DNA of 64,000 nt from NCBI GenBank assembly GCA_016281495.1, contig JAEEIU010000038.1:1-64000 (forward strand). Reading direction: 5' to 3'. The stretch's first letter is position 1. Each line of letters begins with the position of its first letter. Made by a program: the position numbers and the translations under genes. Positions 51,676 to 62,307 of this stretch are shown one piece after another. Source of the DNA: Treponema sp. (GTDB lineage: Bacteria; Spirochaetota; Spirochaetia; Treponematales; Treponemataceae). The notes below the pieces were generated by a model. It was not told the DNA's origin, did not search any database, and saw only the letters and a list, made by a program, of their open reading frames with translations.

Positions 51676-54600
51676 TGGCAATCAATGTCAAGTCATCATA
51701 TTGAGGATCTTCCATCAAACCGCAATAGAGTATATGTGTTTTATTGCTTTCTATCTCTTTTTGATTCAGACAATAAACAGAATACTCAACAAAGTGCATC
51801 TTAAGGAATTCGTCAATCTTTTTGTCAACAAGAACAGTGTCTTCAAGTGTTGTGTTCTTTGACCGGTACATCCTGAACACTTTTTCTATTGACACAAGAG
51901 CAAGTATTGATTCTTCTGCCGTACCCTGACATGTTGTAAAGTCAAACGTGAATGTTTCATCCGGATTTGGATTGTGCATTTTTTCAAGCTTGTAGATGCC
52001 TTTTGAATAAACACATTCAATTATCTCTGAAACACGTTCTGGAGTTAATTCTTCATTTGTCTCACCGACTTTGTGGTTAAAATGAACATCCTGATCCTTC
52101 AGGCCTTTTTCCGCACAGGGGACAATTTCATCGTTCTGATTTCTGAAATTACGTTTTGCTTCCTCAATACCGTCAGTGTAAAGGAATAGTACGTCATCTT
52201 TCTTTAGGGTGAACTTTGCAACCTTATATCCACCCTTTAAGTCAACAAGGTCTGTACTGAACATTCCGGCGGCAGGGGTTTCAGGAAGTGTTACGGTCTT
52301 ATTCTTCATGGAGTTGCCGTCGTAAACATGAACAAGATTGTCACCTGCATTGCAGAACCAGCATTCGCCAGTCTGAGTGTTCAATATTGCAAGTGTAAAT
52401 GCAGCAAATCTTCCCTTAAATCCTCGGCTTTCGATAAGGTCATTTATCTGACCTACTACAGGCTTAAGATTGGTACCTTGCATAGGATTGGACATGCTCC
52501 AGTTACTGAAAGCATTCAAGAACAGTGTTGCAACCTCAACCATGATCAAGGCGGCAGGTACTCCGTGTCCAGAGACATCACACTTGATTATTGCATAATG
52601 GTTTTTATCCAGCTGCTTGTAATCAAAGTAGTCTCCGGACAATTCGTCTGCACCGGCATAATAACTGAACAGGTCAAGTCCAGGTCCTTTTAGCCTTCCA
52701 TATGTAAGTGAATTTCCAAGATCATCTGTCTGAAGAGGAATGAATTTTGACTGAACTTCTTTACCGAACGTTAGGTTTTTAGACTGTATGGCAGCTTCTA
52801 CAAGACTGTGGGTCATTTCGTTAATTGTATCACCAAGCATGCCTATTTCGTCACGACTCTTTATGATGATGTCTTTTCCAGCAAGTTTTTCCTTATCCTC
52901 TGTATCACGAATCATGGCAACGTGTCGTGCAAGTTTGTTTACGGGACCAACGATAATCGAAGACAGCAAAAATGCAAAAATGAGTCCCAGAATCAATGCT
53001 GCGATAACTACTGCGCTAGCAAGCTTAATAATGGCAAGTTTAGCTTCCTTCATGTCCTGGACAAGAGCTTCGGTGCTTATCTCTACAAAAACAATTCCGT
53101 TGACATATGTCTGGTCTGTACCATGGCGGTAGAGTACAGGCCTATAGAACAGGAACGTTGTGTTTTCCTTGTCAATTTTTGTTGAGTCATATTTTGGATA
53201 TGAACCTATCGCTTCTGTTGCCAGATCATCAAGAGTCCTGTTTACACGGTTATTCAATTGTGTTGTTATCTCTGCAATTTCTGTCCTGCGGGCAATGCTT
53301 TCCTCATCATCTCGACCAGCAAGCATGATTCCTTCTGCCGTAAGTTCAGAGATTTGGGTTGCCATAGCATCAACTTCATGTGCCGCCTCTTTGTTAAGGG
53401 AAAGACATGCCTGTGTTATTTCGTCAAGATAACCATAAACAAAACGGCTTGTACCGAAAGTAAGTGATTCCGTGTTTATCTTTGAATTGACGTCAACATC
53501 ATTTGTAGCCCAGATATAATCAAGGTTAATGTCCTCATCATTGTTTCCATGTCCTGTAATTACGGCAAAATTTGCATCCGAGAGTGCCTCTGACTCTTCT
53601 GTAAGATCGCTTAATGCAAGAAGATTTGATGCGGCATTAGGCAAATTGATTTTTGCACCGCTTGACATTGCATCAAGAATTACGTTTACACGCTCTTCAA
53701 GTCCTTCGGCTCTAGTTTGTTCCTCACGATTTATCATGATATAACCAAGGGCAAGTATCAAAGCCAGCACCAGGATAAGAATTAGTGTCATGGTATATGC
53801 CGTCAACTTTAATCTAAGACCTGAACCTTTTCTCTTCAGGCTTTCTGTCTGTTTTTTCTTTTCTTCTGGCATAATGTCTCCTTGAATAAGTGCCTTGATT
53901 TCTGCCTGTATCAGAACTGCTTCTCTTGCGGTACTGGTCAATCCCCTGGTAATCATTATAATTGCAACCAGGGCAAAGATAATCATCAGCAATACAATAA
54001 TGAAAGATAAATCAAAAGAAATTTTTCCGTGGAATAAATCGGTAATCCATTTAGGAATAAAGCTGTAGTTTTTGTTTCCCTTGACGGTTCCGAAATTTTT
54101 AATCTCAAGGATTTTTTCCTTTGACATATATAGGCCACGGTCTGTGTGCATCAAACCGATGTAGTAATCATTTGCTTTTGGAACAGTTATATGTATTCCA
54201 GAAATCCTGTTGTCAGATTCAACAGTGAAATCACCATTTTCCTGAGTCAGGACATAATCATATGGTGCCTGGCCATCAAGATCAATGTATATTTCAGAGA
54301 TGGTTCCCTCATAAGTATAACCGCCACCATAAATCTCTAAATCAACATCGCCAAAAATATTGGTTTTTGGATTAACTGTACTGATATAGGTCTGAGGAAT
54401 ATATTTGTTCAGAATAAACTGAACGGACTCATATTCACCAATATTTCCAACCTCATCAATTGCGGCAACAGAGAAAACATAAAGACCATTTCTTGCATTC
54501 TGGATTTTTTCCTTTAAGGTAAGGCTGTCACCACGAACATATCGAGGAGGCTCTTTAAGAGTTTCTATTTTTTCAGCATTTTTCTCATAAAGCTTATCGA

Positions 54601-56299
54601 CAATATCTTTAACTTCCTCTGAGCTTAATCTAAGCGGATGGCGTGCATTTACGGCAAGTCTTGAAGGAATTGAATCCACATACTGCAATGACCATGTATA
54701 GCCGTCTATATCATCATCCTCTTCATCAGGAAGCCATTCAATCGCGAAAGTATTAGAGACTACAAGATTATTCTCATCAAGCTCTATAGGTTGAATTTTG
54801 GGTGTCTTTGGTGCGACTGTATCCCTTCTATAGGAAACGGTTGCAGTATTAGACCAGTTGTTCGCATAGTCAACCTGCTTGACCTTAAAATACCAGTATC
54901 CGTCCTCAGGAATGTCTCCTTCTATAAAGTTTTCCTCAGGAAGATTCGTTATTGTATTCTCTGGTTCAGCATTTGGATCACTGGTCCACAAAACGGAAAA
55001 TCCCTTTATACCGGAAGAATCCGAGCCTTCCTGAATAATTGCAGAGATCTTGTCTAAGTTGCCGCCCTTACCGTTCTCAAATGTCTGTGGAACAATAATC
55101 GGGGGAGGAGAACTGGAGTCTTTTATAAGCCTCTGGATCTGGAAAGAATTTGAAGCACTTTTATTCTGCCAAACAAATCCAAGTTCTTTCTCACGGTTTG
55201 CAGTTACAGGAAATACAGAAGAATCAACTCCATTTATCATAACTGAAGGATCATCCCAGAAGAGTTCAAGCCTCTTTGAAAGATAAGCCCTGTTGTTCTT
55301 TGTCTCTGAATCTGCCCACAAAAGATATATTTCGCCATTATAGCTGAAGAGTACAGGATTAAGGCAGGAATTCGTTATGCTTATTGAGCTTGTATCAAGC
55401 CCCAGTGTACCGTCTGGATTTAATGTTGAGACATAGATTATTGTACCGACAGAACTGTACAATGACCTTTCCCATGCAAGATATGTATTTGTTCCATCAG
55501 AAATTGCTACAGGACGCTGGTTATTGTAGCTTTGGAAATCATCCATGGAACCTGTTATCATTACCGGAGCAGACCAAGTTTTTCCGTTGTCCGTACTTTT
55601 TGATGAAAACAGCTGGAATGAATACCTGTTGCCCGAAGAGTAATGTGCCTGGAAAACAAGAAGATCTCCTCCTTTTACAGATGTGACATAAGGCACAAGA
55701 GGGTTTGATGCGTTTGGATATGAGAAATTGAACGGTGTAAAACCTGTCCAGCTTTTACCGTCACGTGATGTTGAATACACAAGAGAAAAAGATTCTTCCT
55801 TGGCGAGTGTTGCAAAAAGAATGAAATACCCAGAAGAAGTGCAGAATATCCTTGGACCTACAAGAGGTAATTCCTGTGGCGGTAGCTTTGTATCCGTAAA
55901 GTTGACCGCATCGGTGCTTGTATAAACCGTAATCTCGTTTATTCCGCTTACTGCTGCGACCGCAATGATTCCACGGGTATTTATTGCCGCTGAATAAATG
56001 TTTGGTATGTCCCCTGAATATGTAAAAGGACCTGCAAAACGATTTGATGAAGTCCAGTTTACGGTGTCCTTTGTGCTGCTGACAGAAAGATAAATCTGAT
56101 GATTTTCCTTATCTATTTCCTGCCAGAATGCTGCAGATGTCAACGCCCTTCTGTCGGTGCCGGAAACGGTTGTAGGGAAACGGCAGTCAATGCTTGAATT
56201 AGTGGCCGCCATGGGGTTTTCCCAGTATAGAGTTTGAGAACTTGCTGAGAGTAATACAAAAAATGATATGACTATACTGAGAACTGCAGATTTTTTCAA
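51662..56299 (-). CDS. Giant membrane PP2C/SpoIIE-type phosphatase with extracytoplasmic sensor
   Basis: A 1545-residue protein. Order: signal peptide; a BNR/Asp-box beta-propeller-like region (about 25-400, for example STDNGKTWSAP); Fn3-like and loop regions (about 405-750); TM1 (~775); TM2 (~841); a sensor domain; TM3 (~1103); HAMP (~1120-1170, GPVNKLARHVAMIRD...EIGMLGDTINEM); a PP2C catalytic domain (DVSGHGVPAALIM, LYTDGIEEA, ending QYDDLTLIAI). The final part holds an insertion of about 100 residues before DDLTL. Start is TTG at 56299, overlapping the preceding TGA (ATTGA). It should dephosphorylate an intracellular Ser/Thr protein in response to an outside signal. Confidence 0.88.
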   Translation of the reverse strand: MKKSAVLSIVISFFVLLSASSQTLYWENPMAATNSSIDCRFPTTVSGTDRRALTSAAFWQEIDKENHQIYLSVSSTKDTVNWTSSNRFAGPFTYSGDIPNIYSAAINTRGIIAVAAVSGINEITVYTSTDAVNFTDTKLPPQELPLVGPRIFCTSSGYFILFATLAKEESFSLVYSTSRDGKSWTGFTPFNFSYPNASNPLVPYVTSVKGGDLLVFQAHYSSGNRYSFQLFSSKSTDNGKTWSAPVMITGSMDDFQSYNNQRPVAISDGTNTYLAWERSLYSSVGTIIYVSTLNPDGTLGLDTSSISITNSCLNPVLFSYNGEIYLLWADSETKNNRAYLSKRLELFWDDPSVMINGVDSSVFPVTANREKELGFVWQNKSASNSFQIQRLIKDSSSPPPIIVPQTFENGKGGNLDKISAIIQEGSDSSGIKGFSVLWTSDPNAEPENTITNLPEENFIEGDIPEDGYWYFKVKQVDYANNWSNTATVSYRRDTVAPKTPKIQPIELDENNLVVSNTFAIEWLPDEEDDDIDGYTWSLQYVDSIPSRLAVNARHPLRLSSEEVKDIVDKLYEKNAEKIETLKEPPRYVRGDSLTLKEKIQNARNGLYVFSVAAIDEVGNIGEYESVQFILNKYIPQTYISTVNPKTNIFGDVDLEIYGGGYTYEGTISEIYIDLDGQAPYDYVLTQENGDFTVESDNRISGIHITVPKANDYYIGLMHTDRGLYMSKEKILEIKNFGTVKGNKNYSFIPKWITDLFHGKISFDLSFIIVLLMIIFALVAIIMITRGLTSTAREAVLIQAEIKALIQGDIMPEEKKKQTESLKRKGSGLRLKLTAYTMTLILILVLALILALGYIMINREEQTRAEGLEERVNVILDAMSSGAKINLPNAASNLLALSDLTEESEALSDANFAVITGHGNNDEDINLDYIWATNDVDVNSKINTESLTFGTSRFVYGYLDEITQACLSLNKEAAHEVDAMATQISELTAEGIMLAGRDDEESIARRTEIAEITTQLNNRVNRTLDDLATEAIGSYPKYDSTKIDKENTTFLFYRPVLYRHGTDQTYVNGIVFVEISTEALVQDMKEAKLAIIKLASAVVIAALILGLIFAFLLSSIIVGPVNKLARHVAMIRDTEDKEKLAGKDIIIKSRDEIGMLGDTINEMTHSLVEAAIQSKNLTFGKEVQSKFIPLQTDDLGNSLTYGRLKGPGLDLFSYYAGADELSGDYFDYKQLDKNHYAIIKCDVSGHGVPAALIMVEVATLFLNAFSNWSMSNPMQGTNLKPVVGQINDLIESRGFKGRFAAFTLAILNTQTGECWFCNAGDNLVHVYDGNSMKNKTVTLPETPAAGMFSTDLVDLKGGYKVAKFTLKKDDVLFLYTDGIEEAKRNFRNQNDEIVPCAEKGLKDQDVHFNHKVGETNEELTPERVSEIIECVYSKGIYKLEKMHNPNPDETFTFDFTTCQGTAEESILALVSIEKVFRMYRSKNTTLEDTVLVDKKIDEFLKMHFVEYSVYCLNQKEIESNKTHILYCGLMEDPQYDDLTLIAIKKT

Positions 56300-59076
56300 T
56301 TTAGCATCCCCTGGATTCTGCTTTGCAATTTCTGAACCTTAGCCGATCTTCTGTTTTCCGGTGTTTTAAGGATTTCCTGAAGATTGGAGTTTGCTGCAAC
56401 AACGTTTCCATTCTGAAGATATGTGATTGCCTGCTGATATTTTTCTTCATCTCTTGAAGAAAGAATTACTGCGGCGGAAGTACCTGTCCTTAGGGCAACC
56501 TCATCAATAACTGAAACAGCCAGATCATTGTTCGGATTTAATGCCCATGCACGGTTTGCAAGGTTGCGTGCTGACTCAAGCTTAATGGTGTCACGTTCTG
56601 CTTCTGAAAGTATAGCATATGCCTGTTCTGCAAGTGCTTGAGCTTCCTCAATCGAAGAATTATCAATTGGTCTCTGTCTTAATCCAAGAGCTATTTCTGT
56701 CTGACTCATAAAAGCCTTTAATCCCGGATAATCAGGTTCAAGCTCATAGAGGTCCTGTAAATCAGAATAGGCAATTTGAGCGGAAGAATCACGAAGAGAA
56801 TAGTTCACAAGCTTAAGTTCCTCAAATCTTGTACGGAATGCCTCATTAAACTGCTTGATGTCCAAAATCTGATCAATGCGCATTGAAAGAAGGTTTGCCT
56901 GCTGATTTCTTGGATATATTATTTTAAGTTCATTCAGCTTATCCTTGGCTTTATTCAGATAAACTTTTGCCTCTTCTTTATTTCCCTCATCAAGCAAATC
57001 CTGTGCCTGCTTGTAATACTGGTTTGATATTGACAGAATCTGAGACATTTCGGGATATAGCGCATCGTTAGGATTCAACTCCTTTCCGCTTTTAATTGTC
57101 AGGGCAGTATTAACCAGATTGTTCAGACGATCCAGCTCCTCGTCAGCATCTAGTTCCACGTCCATGAATTTTCCCCAGTTCTCTCGGGTTTTCTCTGCTT
57201 CTGCCAGCTGAATGCTTGCTTCCTCAAAATTGCCTGCATAATATGCACTTTTTGCATTTGTCTTGTATACACGGATTTCCTGAACAAGGAGAGGTTTTTG
57301 CCTTTCAGCGATGTTCTGCTTAAGTTTTGTGAGCCTTCCGTAGACTTCTTCCCTTATTCCGGCGTCACGGCTAAGACTGCTTATAGATGCATCATAAAGC
57401 GTGGTTGCCCTGTCAAGATTTTGTCGTGCAGAAGAAAAGTTGTTGCTGTTGTATGAAGAGAGAGCCCTGTTGTAATAGAGGTCAATCTGGTTTTGTGCCT
57501 GCAATGCTTCCCTTTGCTGTGTCCGTGCCTGATCCGCCAGTTCATTGGTTTGAGTGTTCAGTTTTTCTATTGAGCTGATTGAATCGCTTATTCTTTTTTG
57601 TAAAGACTGAATCGTTGATTTATTTACTGAATTTCCTGCATTGAGTGTCTCTGATGCGGACTTTAAAGTATTAACGTCAAGGGTAATGCTTTTCTTGAAT
57701 GTTGGAATGCTTGACAGGACCTTTGTCGGATACTGCTGGGCGTTCGGATTGCTTTGATTCGGAATAAGATTCTGAAGTACCTGGAATTTCTCAACATCCT
57801 CAGAATACATGTTCTTTGCGGCATCTATAAGTCTCTCTCCGGCCAGTTTAACTGCAACAAGCGATTTTGAAGTGCAATACTTGCTCAATGCACTGCATGA
57901 ATTTGTATAGGCAGTTATAAAGTCATTCCATCTTTGTGAACCAGAAGAAATTTTCTTAACATCTTCCAGCCACTTTTCTTTCTCCATATCCAGGGCAGTG
58001 TTTCCATATTGAAGAAGGGTATTGGACTGCTTTATGAAAGTAACGGACGTATCATCATTTTTGTCCCTTAAATCCTGGGCAATATCGGCAACACTTTTGT
58101 CGATGAAATCCTCAACCTCAAAAGCAAGATTCACTGATGATTCTGTCAATTCAATAAATTTGAAGGTGCGGTCATATATGTAATAGAGTGCCTTGATGGA
58201 AGTAATGTACTCAGCATCCTGAGCATATGGCTTTTTTTCACCTGTGACCGCTTCATTTGTTTCCAGGAGGCTGTTCATAACGGTAAAGAGCTGTTCAACC
58301 TGGGTGCATCTTGACTTTATGGAATTTGAGTCCACCGGATATGCTGGCGGTGAAATCTCTGAGAATTGAGAGGCAAGTTTTTTTACAAGATCCTGTTCCT
58401 GAGAATACAATGGCTTTATGTGTGATTCAGTAATCTGTAAAATCTGAGTGTCCATTACACCTACTAAACCTGTATATTCATCCCTGCCGTTACCAAGAAT
58501 GAATTTGCTAAGATAAGAAAGGTAACTTGCATCCTTTATGATACCTTTTTTTCTTGCATCAGCAAACAGTGTCTGGGCTTGAATTCCCAGTGCATATACT
58601 TTATTGCGTGTCTCAAGAAGTGATTTTATTACAGGCTCGATTTTATTATATTCAGAAAGGATTGTTCCCGCATTCTTTGTGTTTATTGTGGAATTAAGGG
58701 ATTTTTTATATGAGTCCAGCTTGTCCTGAAATGAGATATATCCGTTTATGCTTTCTTTTATTTCGCTTTTTATGTTTTCAACCTGAGAAACAGTTGACTC
58801 TGAATGGCCTTCTTTTAGGAAAGAATCATATTGATAATCCAGAGGAATTACACCGCTTTTCTCCTGAATAAAAATCTTTGCTGACTGAGAATATTGTCCG
58901 GATGATGCCTTTGATTTTGCAGAGGATATTACCTGATTGAAATAAGAGGGGTAGTTCGAGATGTCATCTGCCTTATATATTGCCGTCGCAGTGTTTTTTC
59001 CCGCAGCATAAAGCCCAGAGAAAGAAATGAGCATAGTGGCAAAAAGACCTAAAAAACGGAGCTTCCGGACCGTCAT
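56296..59076 (-). CDS. Exported long repeat/coiled-coil protein
   Basis: A 926-residue protein with a signal peptide (RFLGLFATMLISFSGLYAAG). The rest is almost entirely helical, with TPR-like segments (ALSSYNSNNFSSARQNLDRATTLYD; AKSAYYAGNFEEASIQLAEAEKTREN; YKQAQDLLDEGNKEEAKVYLNKAKDKL). A large periplasmic scaffold is likely. AGAGGAAAC precedes the ATG. It lies between a GH57-like gene and the phosphatase gene. Confidence 0.82.
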   Translation of the reverse strand: MTVRKLRFLGLFATMLISFSGLYAAGKNTATAIYKADDISNYPSYFNQVISSAKSKASSGQYSQSAKIFIQEKSGVIPLDYQYDSFLKEGHSESTVSQVENIKSEIKESINGYISFQDKLDSYKKSLNSTINTKNAGTILSEYNKIEPVIKSLLETRNKVYALGIQAQTLFADARKKGIIKDASYLSYLSKFILGNGRDEYTGLVGVMDTQILQITESHIKPLYSQEQDLVKKLASQFSEISPPAYPVDSNSIKSRCTQVEQLFTVMNSLLETNEAVTGEKKPYAQDAEYITSIKALYYIYDRTFKFIELTESSVNLAFEVEDFIDKSVADIAQDLRDKNDDTSVTFIKQSNTLLQYGNTALDMEKEKWLEDVKKISSGSQRWNDFITAYTNSCSALSKYCTSKSLVAVKLAGERLIDAAKNMYSEDVEKFQVLQNLIPNQSNPNAQQYPTKVLSSIPTFKKSITLDVNTLKSASETLNAGNSVNKSTIQSLQKRISDSISSIEKLNTQTNELADQARTQQREALQAQNQIDLYYNRALSSYNSNNFSSARQNLDRATTLYDASISSLSRDAGIREEVYGRLTKLKQNIAERQKPLLVQEIRVYKTNAKSAYYAGNFEEASIQLAEAEKTRENWGKFMDVELDADEELDRLNNLVNTALTIKSGKELNPNDALYPEMSQILSISNQYYKQAQDLLDEGNKEEAKVYLNKAKDKLNELKIIYPRNQQANLLSMRIDQILDIKQFNEAFRTRFEELKLVNYSLRDSSAQIAYSDLQDLYELEPDYPGLKAFMSQTEIALGLRQRPIDNSSIEEAQALAEQAYAILSEAERDTIKLESARNLANRAWALNPNNDLAVSVIDEVALRTGTSAAVILSSRDEEKYQQAITYLQNGNVVAANSNLQEILKTPENRRSAKVQKLQSRIQGMLN

Positions 59077-59086
59077 AAAGTTTCCT

Positions 59087-60676
59087 CTATTTCTTCTTGC
59101 TGAAGATTCGGTAATTAATCCATGAGAATATTCCGTCTTCCTTTTCCATTTTTGTAAGCCATTCCGTACTTACTGTGTTGCTTGCAAGGGCATCAAAGAC
59201 CATGGAAAAAGTCAGAATATTCTTCTTGAATTCCTGTGCGGCATATTCCGGCATTACACCTTCCTGAAGCATTTTAGCCCAGGTACTTGACTGTGCCAAA
59301 AGAACTTCCTTTGTTCCTAAATTTAACAATCTTGCCTTAAGACCGGTTTCACCTGGGAATCTGTCTGCCAAAGAAATCATTCTTTCTGTGGCTTTCCTTA
59401 CATAACGTATCATCCAGTTGTTGCTTGCATCCAGAAGATTCTCCGCATATCCTGTTCCGGCATTAGAGCTTGGATATGGAGACAGTTTAGGCAATGAGAA
59501 CTGATCTGCAATATGAAGTTTTGGATATGACAAGTCTATATCTTTTTTATCTGCTGAAATGCGGATTATATTCTCAAACCACAACAATCCCTCATGCCAG
59601 TCCTGACCAAGAATAGAAGCCGGCAATGCACATACAAGCAGGGTCTCTTTGTTATCCCGTTCAGCTGATGCCTTTTCCAGCAGGGATGCTTTCTCCTCAT
59701 AAAAAGCCATGGCATCTTTTATGACCTGATCCTTTGCCTTATCCGCCTTGTAACACGGAGCATCCTCATCTTCTCCATTTGCCCAGTATTTATAACCGGT
59801 TTGCATGCGCATGGAGGAATTCCCCAGGAACTGCTGCAATTCAGAAGAATCAAGATCAAAACCTACATCACGTAGCTCGTTTCTGTAAACAGGATTCCTG
59901 CTTATTCCTTCCTCACCTAAAAGGCTTTCCGGAACTGTATGGTCACGTCCAAATATAACAAGAGAGGAGGGTGTCCTTACCGGAGCAAAAATACCGTTTT
60001 CCGGAGGATTCTCTGAAAACAAAAGTGCCCTTGTATCAAGCAGTGTATAGTTTATTCCATAAGAACGCAGGACTTTGTCAAAATTTGTTGACCATCCCAT
60101 AAAGGGCATGTAAAAGCCTTCGCCGCTTTCGCCAAAGAACACTCGGTTTGCATACAAGCCTGTTTCAATCTGAGCGCACAGTGCCTCCTGAAGATCAGCA
60201 TAGTGGGGCAGATAGGCATAAGTTGCGGCCGTGGGAATAACTTCAATCATCTCGTTCTCTACAAAATGCCTTATATGAGGTATAAGGCGCTTTGAGTATG
60301 TTTGTGTGAAATTATTCTTTTTTTCCTCAAGGGAATTGATTGTATCCTGAATGATTTTTACTGTTTCCTTGTTTTTCTTGTTGCGTTCAAGCTCATTGTG
60401 GCCAAAATCGATGCGGCGGTTCAAATAGTCAACATACAGATCCTGAATCACAGGCTTTTCCAAAAGCTCGCACAAAACAGGACTCAAGACCATTGCAATC
60501 TTAAACTGAACCTTGTCCTTCTCCAGCCTGTAAAGCATATCCACCAGAGGCTGATATGTATTGCAGACAGAGTTAAAGAAAAGTTCGTTCTGTGGAGGAC
60601 AAAAACCGTCTTCCGTAACCGTATGAATATATCCTTGTTCGGCAACTATGACAAATAAAAGCTTTTTGTTAGACAA
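59087..60676 (-). CDS. Glycoside hydrolase family 57-like protein
   Basis: A 529-residue protein resembling the GH57/DUF1957 group: LLFVIVAEQGYI at the start, then the barrel pattern VDYLNRRIDFGHNELER, VENEMIEVIPTAATYAYLPHYAD and FMGWSTNFDKVLRSYGINYTLLDTRALLF. GH57 includes alpha-glucan branching enzymes and amylases; catalytic residues could not be assigned with certainty. No signal peptide, so it is cytoplasmic. Start TTG at 60676, with AGAGGT upstream. Follows the DUF4912 gene after 14 bases. Confidence 0.78.
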   Translation of the reverse strand: MSNKKLLFVIVAEQGYIHTVTEDGFCPPQNELFFNSVCNTYQPLVDMLYRLEKDKVQFKIAMVLSPVLCELLEKPVIQDLYVDYLNRRIDFGHNELERNKKNKETVKIIQDTINSLEEKKNNFTQTYSKRLIPHIRHFVENEMIEVIPTAATYAYLPHYADLQEALCAQIETGLYANRVFFGESGEGFYMPFMGWSTNFDKVLRSYGINYTLLDTRALLFSENPPENGIFAPVRTPSSLVIFGRDHTVPESLLGEEGISRNPVYRNELRDVGFDLDSSELQQFLGNSSMRMQTGYKYWANGEDEDAPCYKADKAKDQVIKDAMAFYEEKASLLEKASAERDNKETLLVCALPASILGQDWHEGLLWFENIIRISADKKDIDLSYPKLHIADQFSLPKLSPYPSSNAGTGYAENLLDASNNWMIRYVRKATERMISLADRFPGETGLKARLLNLGTKEVLLAQSSTWAKMLQEGVMPEYAAQEFKKNILTFSMVFDALASNTVSTEWLTKMEKEDGIFSWINYRIFSKKK

Positions 60677-60690
60677 TCTGGACCTCTCTC

Positions 60691-61398
60691 TTATGACAAC
60701 GACTGCCGGTGGTTTTTATAGTGTTCACTGAGCAACTCTTCCATCCCGGAAAGTTTTACAAGTGGCGGAAGCTCAAGTTTTTTTCCTGGTTGCAGATTGG
60801 TAAGCTCATTACATTCTTTCGGAATCTCAATGCGTCGTGTATAGGCCAATACCTGGGAATCCTTATCCTGCCAGCGGGATTTTAGGTTAATAATCACATA
60901 ACGTTTGCCGGAAGGAATAAAAACAAACTGTTCCCTGTCTGTCGTCTTTATCTGGATATCAAATGAATCGGATGGAACTTCAACTGTTGGGCCATCAAAA
61001 AAAGCCACATGAAGGAATAATCCGTCAAAATCATCATTTTCCAAAATTGATTCAAGCAGGGATTCTCTTATATCCCAAAAAACGAATGCCCATGTCGGCG
61101 TACGTAGCAGGGCGCAAATTTGCGTGTCATTATATGTTTTTGGAAGTGTGTCCGGAGTGTTGAAATCACCTTCAGTTACAAGGACTTGCTCTTCTTCTTC
61201 AGGCTGTTCCTCTGCCATTTCTAGCAGTTCTCCAATTATCAGCCGGCGGTTAAGATCCCTGGGAACATCTATACCGTAATCATCTGCAAGCAGCAATAAA
61301 TCTGCCGTAGATATAGATTCCAGATACTGCCGGGTCAATGTGTTTTCTTCCATAATCATATAATCTATAAAATCGGCACTTATGTCAAGAAGGTTCAC
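60691..61398 (-). CDS. DUF4912 protein with N-terminal Rho-like helical domain
   Basis: A 235-residue cytoplasmic protein. Residues about 20-65 (TRQYLESISTADLLLLADDYGIDVPRDLNRRLIIGELLE) resemble the Rho N-terminal/SAP helical unit; residues about 95-200 are DUF4912 (YNDTQICALLRTPTWAFVFWDIRESL). DUF4912 is often found near glycogen-related GH57 genes; its function is unknown. Start GTG at 61398, no clear ribosome binding site. First gene of the four-gene minus-strand cluster. Confidence 0.82.
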   Translation of the reverse strand: MNLLDISADFIDYMIMEENTLTRQYLESISTADLLLLADDYGIDVPRDLNRRLIIGELLEMAEEQPEEEEQVLVTEGDFNTPDTLPKTYNDTQICALLRTPTWAFVFWDIRESLLESILENDDFDGLFLHVAFFDGPTVEVPSDSFDIQIKTTDREQFVFIPSGKRYVIINLKSRWQDKDSQVLAYTRRIEIPKECNELTNLQPGKKLELPPLVKLSGMEELLSEHYKNHRQSLS

Positions 61399-61444
61399 TT
61401 TTTAGAGAAAATTAAGCATATTGCCTCCAGTCTTTCCATAAGGA

Positions 61445-61473
61445 TTTACATTTTGTTTTCTTGGGGGTATAAT
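61445..61473 (+). promoter_or_regulatory. Promoter giving a leaderless plsC mRNA
   Basis: TTTACA (61445-61450), 17-base spacer, TATAAT (61468-61473). ATG at 61480, six bases after the -10 box. Confidence 0.75.
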
Positions 61474-61479
61474 CAAAGC

Positions 61480-62250
61480 ATGTTAACAATATTCACTTTA
61501 ATCATTTTGTTTGGTGCCCTTGCTTTTCCTACGCTTATGCTCACTTTAACATATCCATTGAGTCATAAATGGGCGCTTTTCTGGTCAAATTATATAACCA
61601 CCCGTACAGACCGTGTTGTTTTTGCTATCCTGCGCTATTACCGCGGTTTCCGTTTTTTAGGGGGTAAAGACAATATTTCCGACCTTCCGAAACAGTTTCT
61701 TGTCATTTCCAACCATCAGAGTTTTCTTGATATTGTTGTCTACCTTCTTTATTTTGGCAGAATGGGCAAGGAAGTACGATTTGTGGCAAAGGATGACCTT
61801 AACAAAGTCCCGATGGTCGGTAAAATGCTTCGTTCTCAAGGACACTGCATGATTCCCAGAAAGGGCGGAGCAAGCATTGCCATGAAGCATCTTGAACAGT
61901 TTGGCGAGCGTGTGATGAAAAAAAATCAGATGCCGGTAATTTTCCCTGAGGGAACCAGGAGCAAAGACGGAAAGCTTAAGGAATTTTATTCGGCAGGATT
62001 CAGGCGTATAGTACAATACACACATATTCCTGTAGCTGTTTGTGCTCTTGATGGCGGATGGAAGCTGTCTAAAATGGGGGATTTGTTTACCAACCTTAAA
62101 AAAGGCGCATACAGGGTAAAAGTCCTTAAAGTGTACAATGCCCCAGAGTCAAGGGAAGACGAAAAATCAATCCTAGAGGAAGCTCATTCACTTATTGAAA
62201 ACCAACTGGAGCAATGGCGGAATCTTCCTCCTGCATCCCTTGATGTGTAA
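61480..62250 (+). CDS. plsC: 1-acylglycerol-3-phosphate acyltransferase
   Basis: A 256-residue membrane-bound acyltransferase that makes phosphatidic acid. SNHQSFLD (His79-x4-Asp84) and FPEGTRSKDGK are the catalytic and phosphate-binding motifs; an N-terminal helix (LIILFGALAFPTLMLTLTY) anchors it. The start is ATG 61480; an in-frame TTG at 61453 lies inside the promoter spacer. No ribosome binding site is present. Confidence 0.93.
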   Translation: MLTIFTLIILFGALAFPTLMLTLTYPLSHKWALFWSNYITTRTDRVVFAILRYYRGFRFLGGKDNISDLPKQFLVISNHQSFLDIVVYLLYFGRMGKEVRFVAKDDLNKVPMVGKMLRSQGHCMIPRKGGASIAMKHLEQFGERVMKKNQMPVIFPEGTRSKDGKLKEFYSAGFRRIVQYTHIPVAVCALDGGWKLSKMGDLFTNLKKGAYRVKVLKVYNAPESREDEKSILEEAHSLIENQLEQWRNLPPASLDV

Positions 62251-62307
62251 GTGCCTGATTTTATGCGTAAATTGCCTTATTTTTCGATAAATATTAGACT
62301 TTTCATA

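Noticed and set aside
52328..53467. Plus-strand ORFs within the phosphatase gene
   Set aside because: Antisense shadows; no ribosome binding sites and no family pattern.
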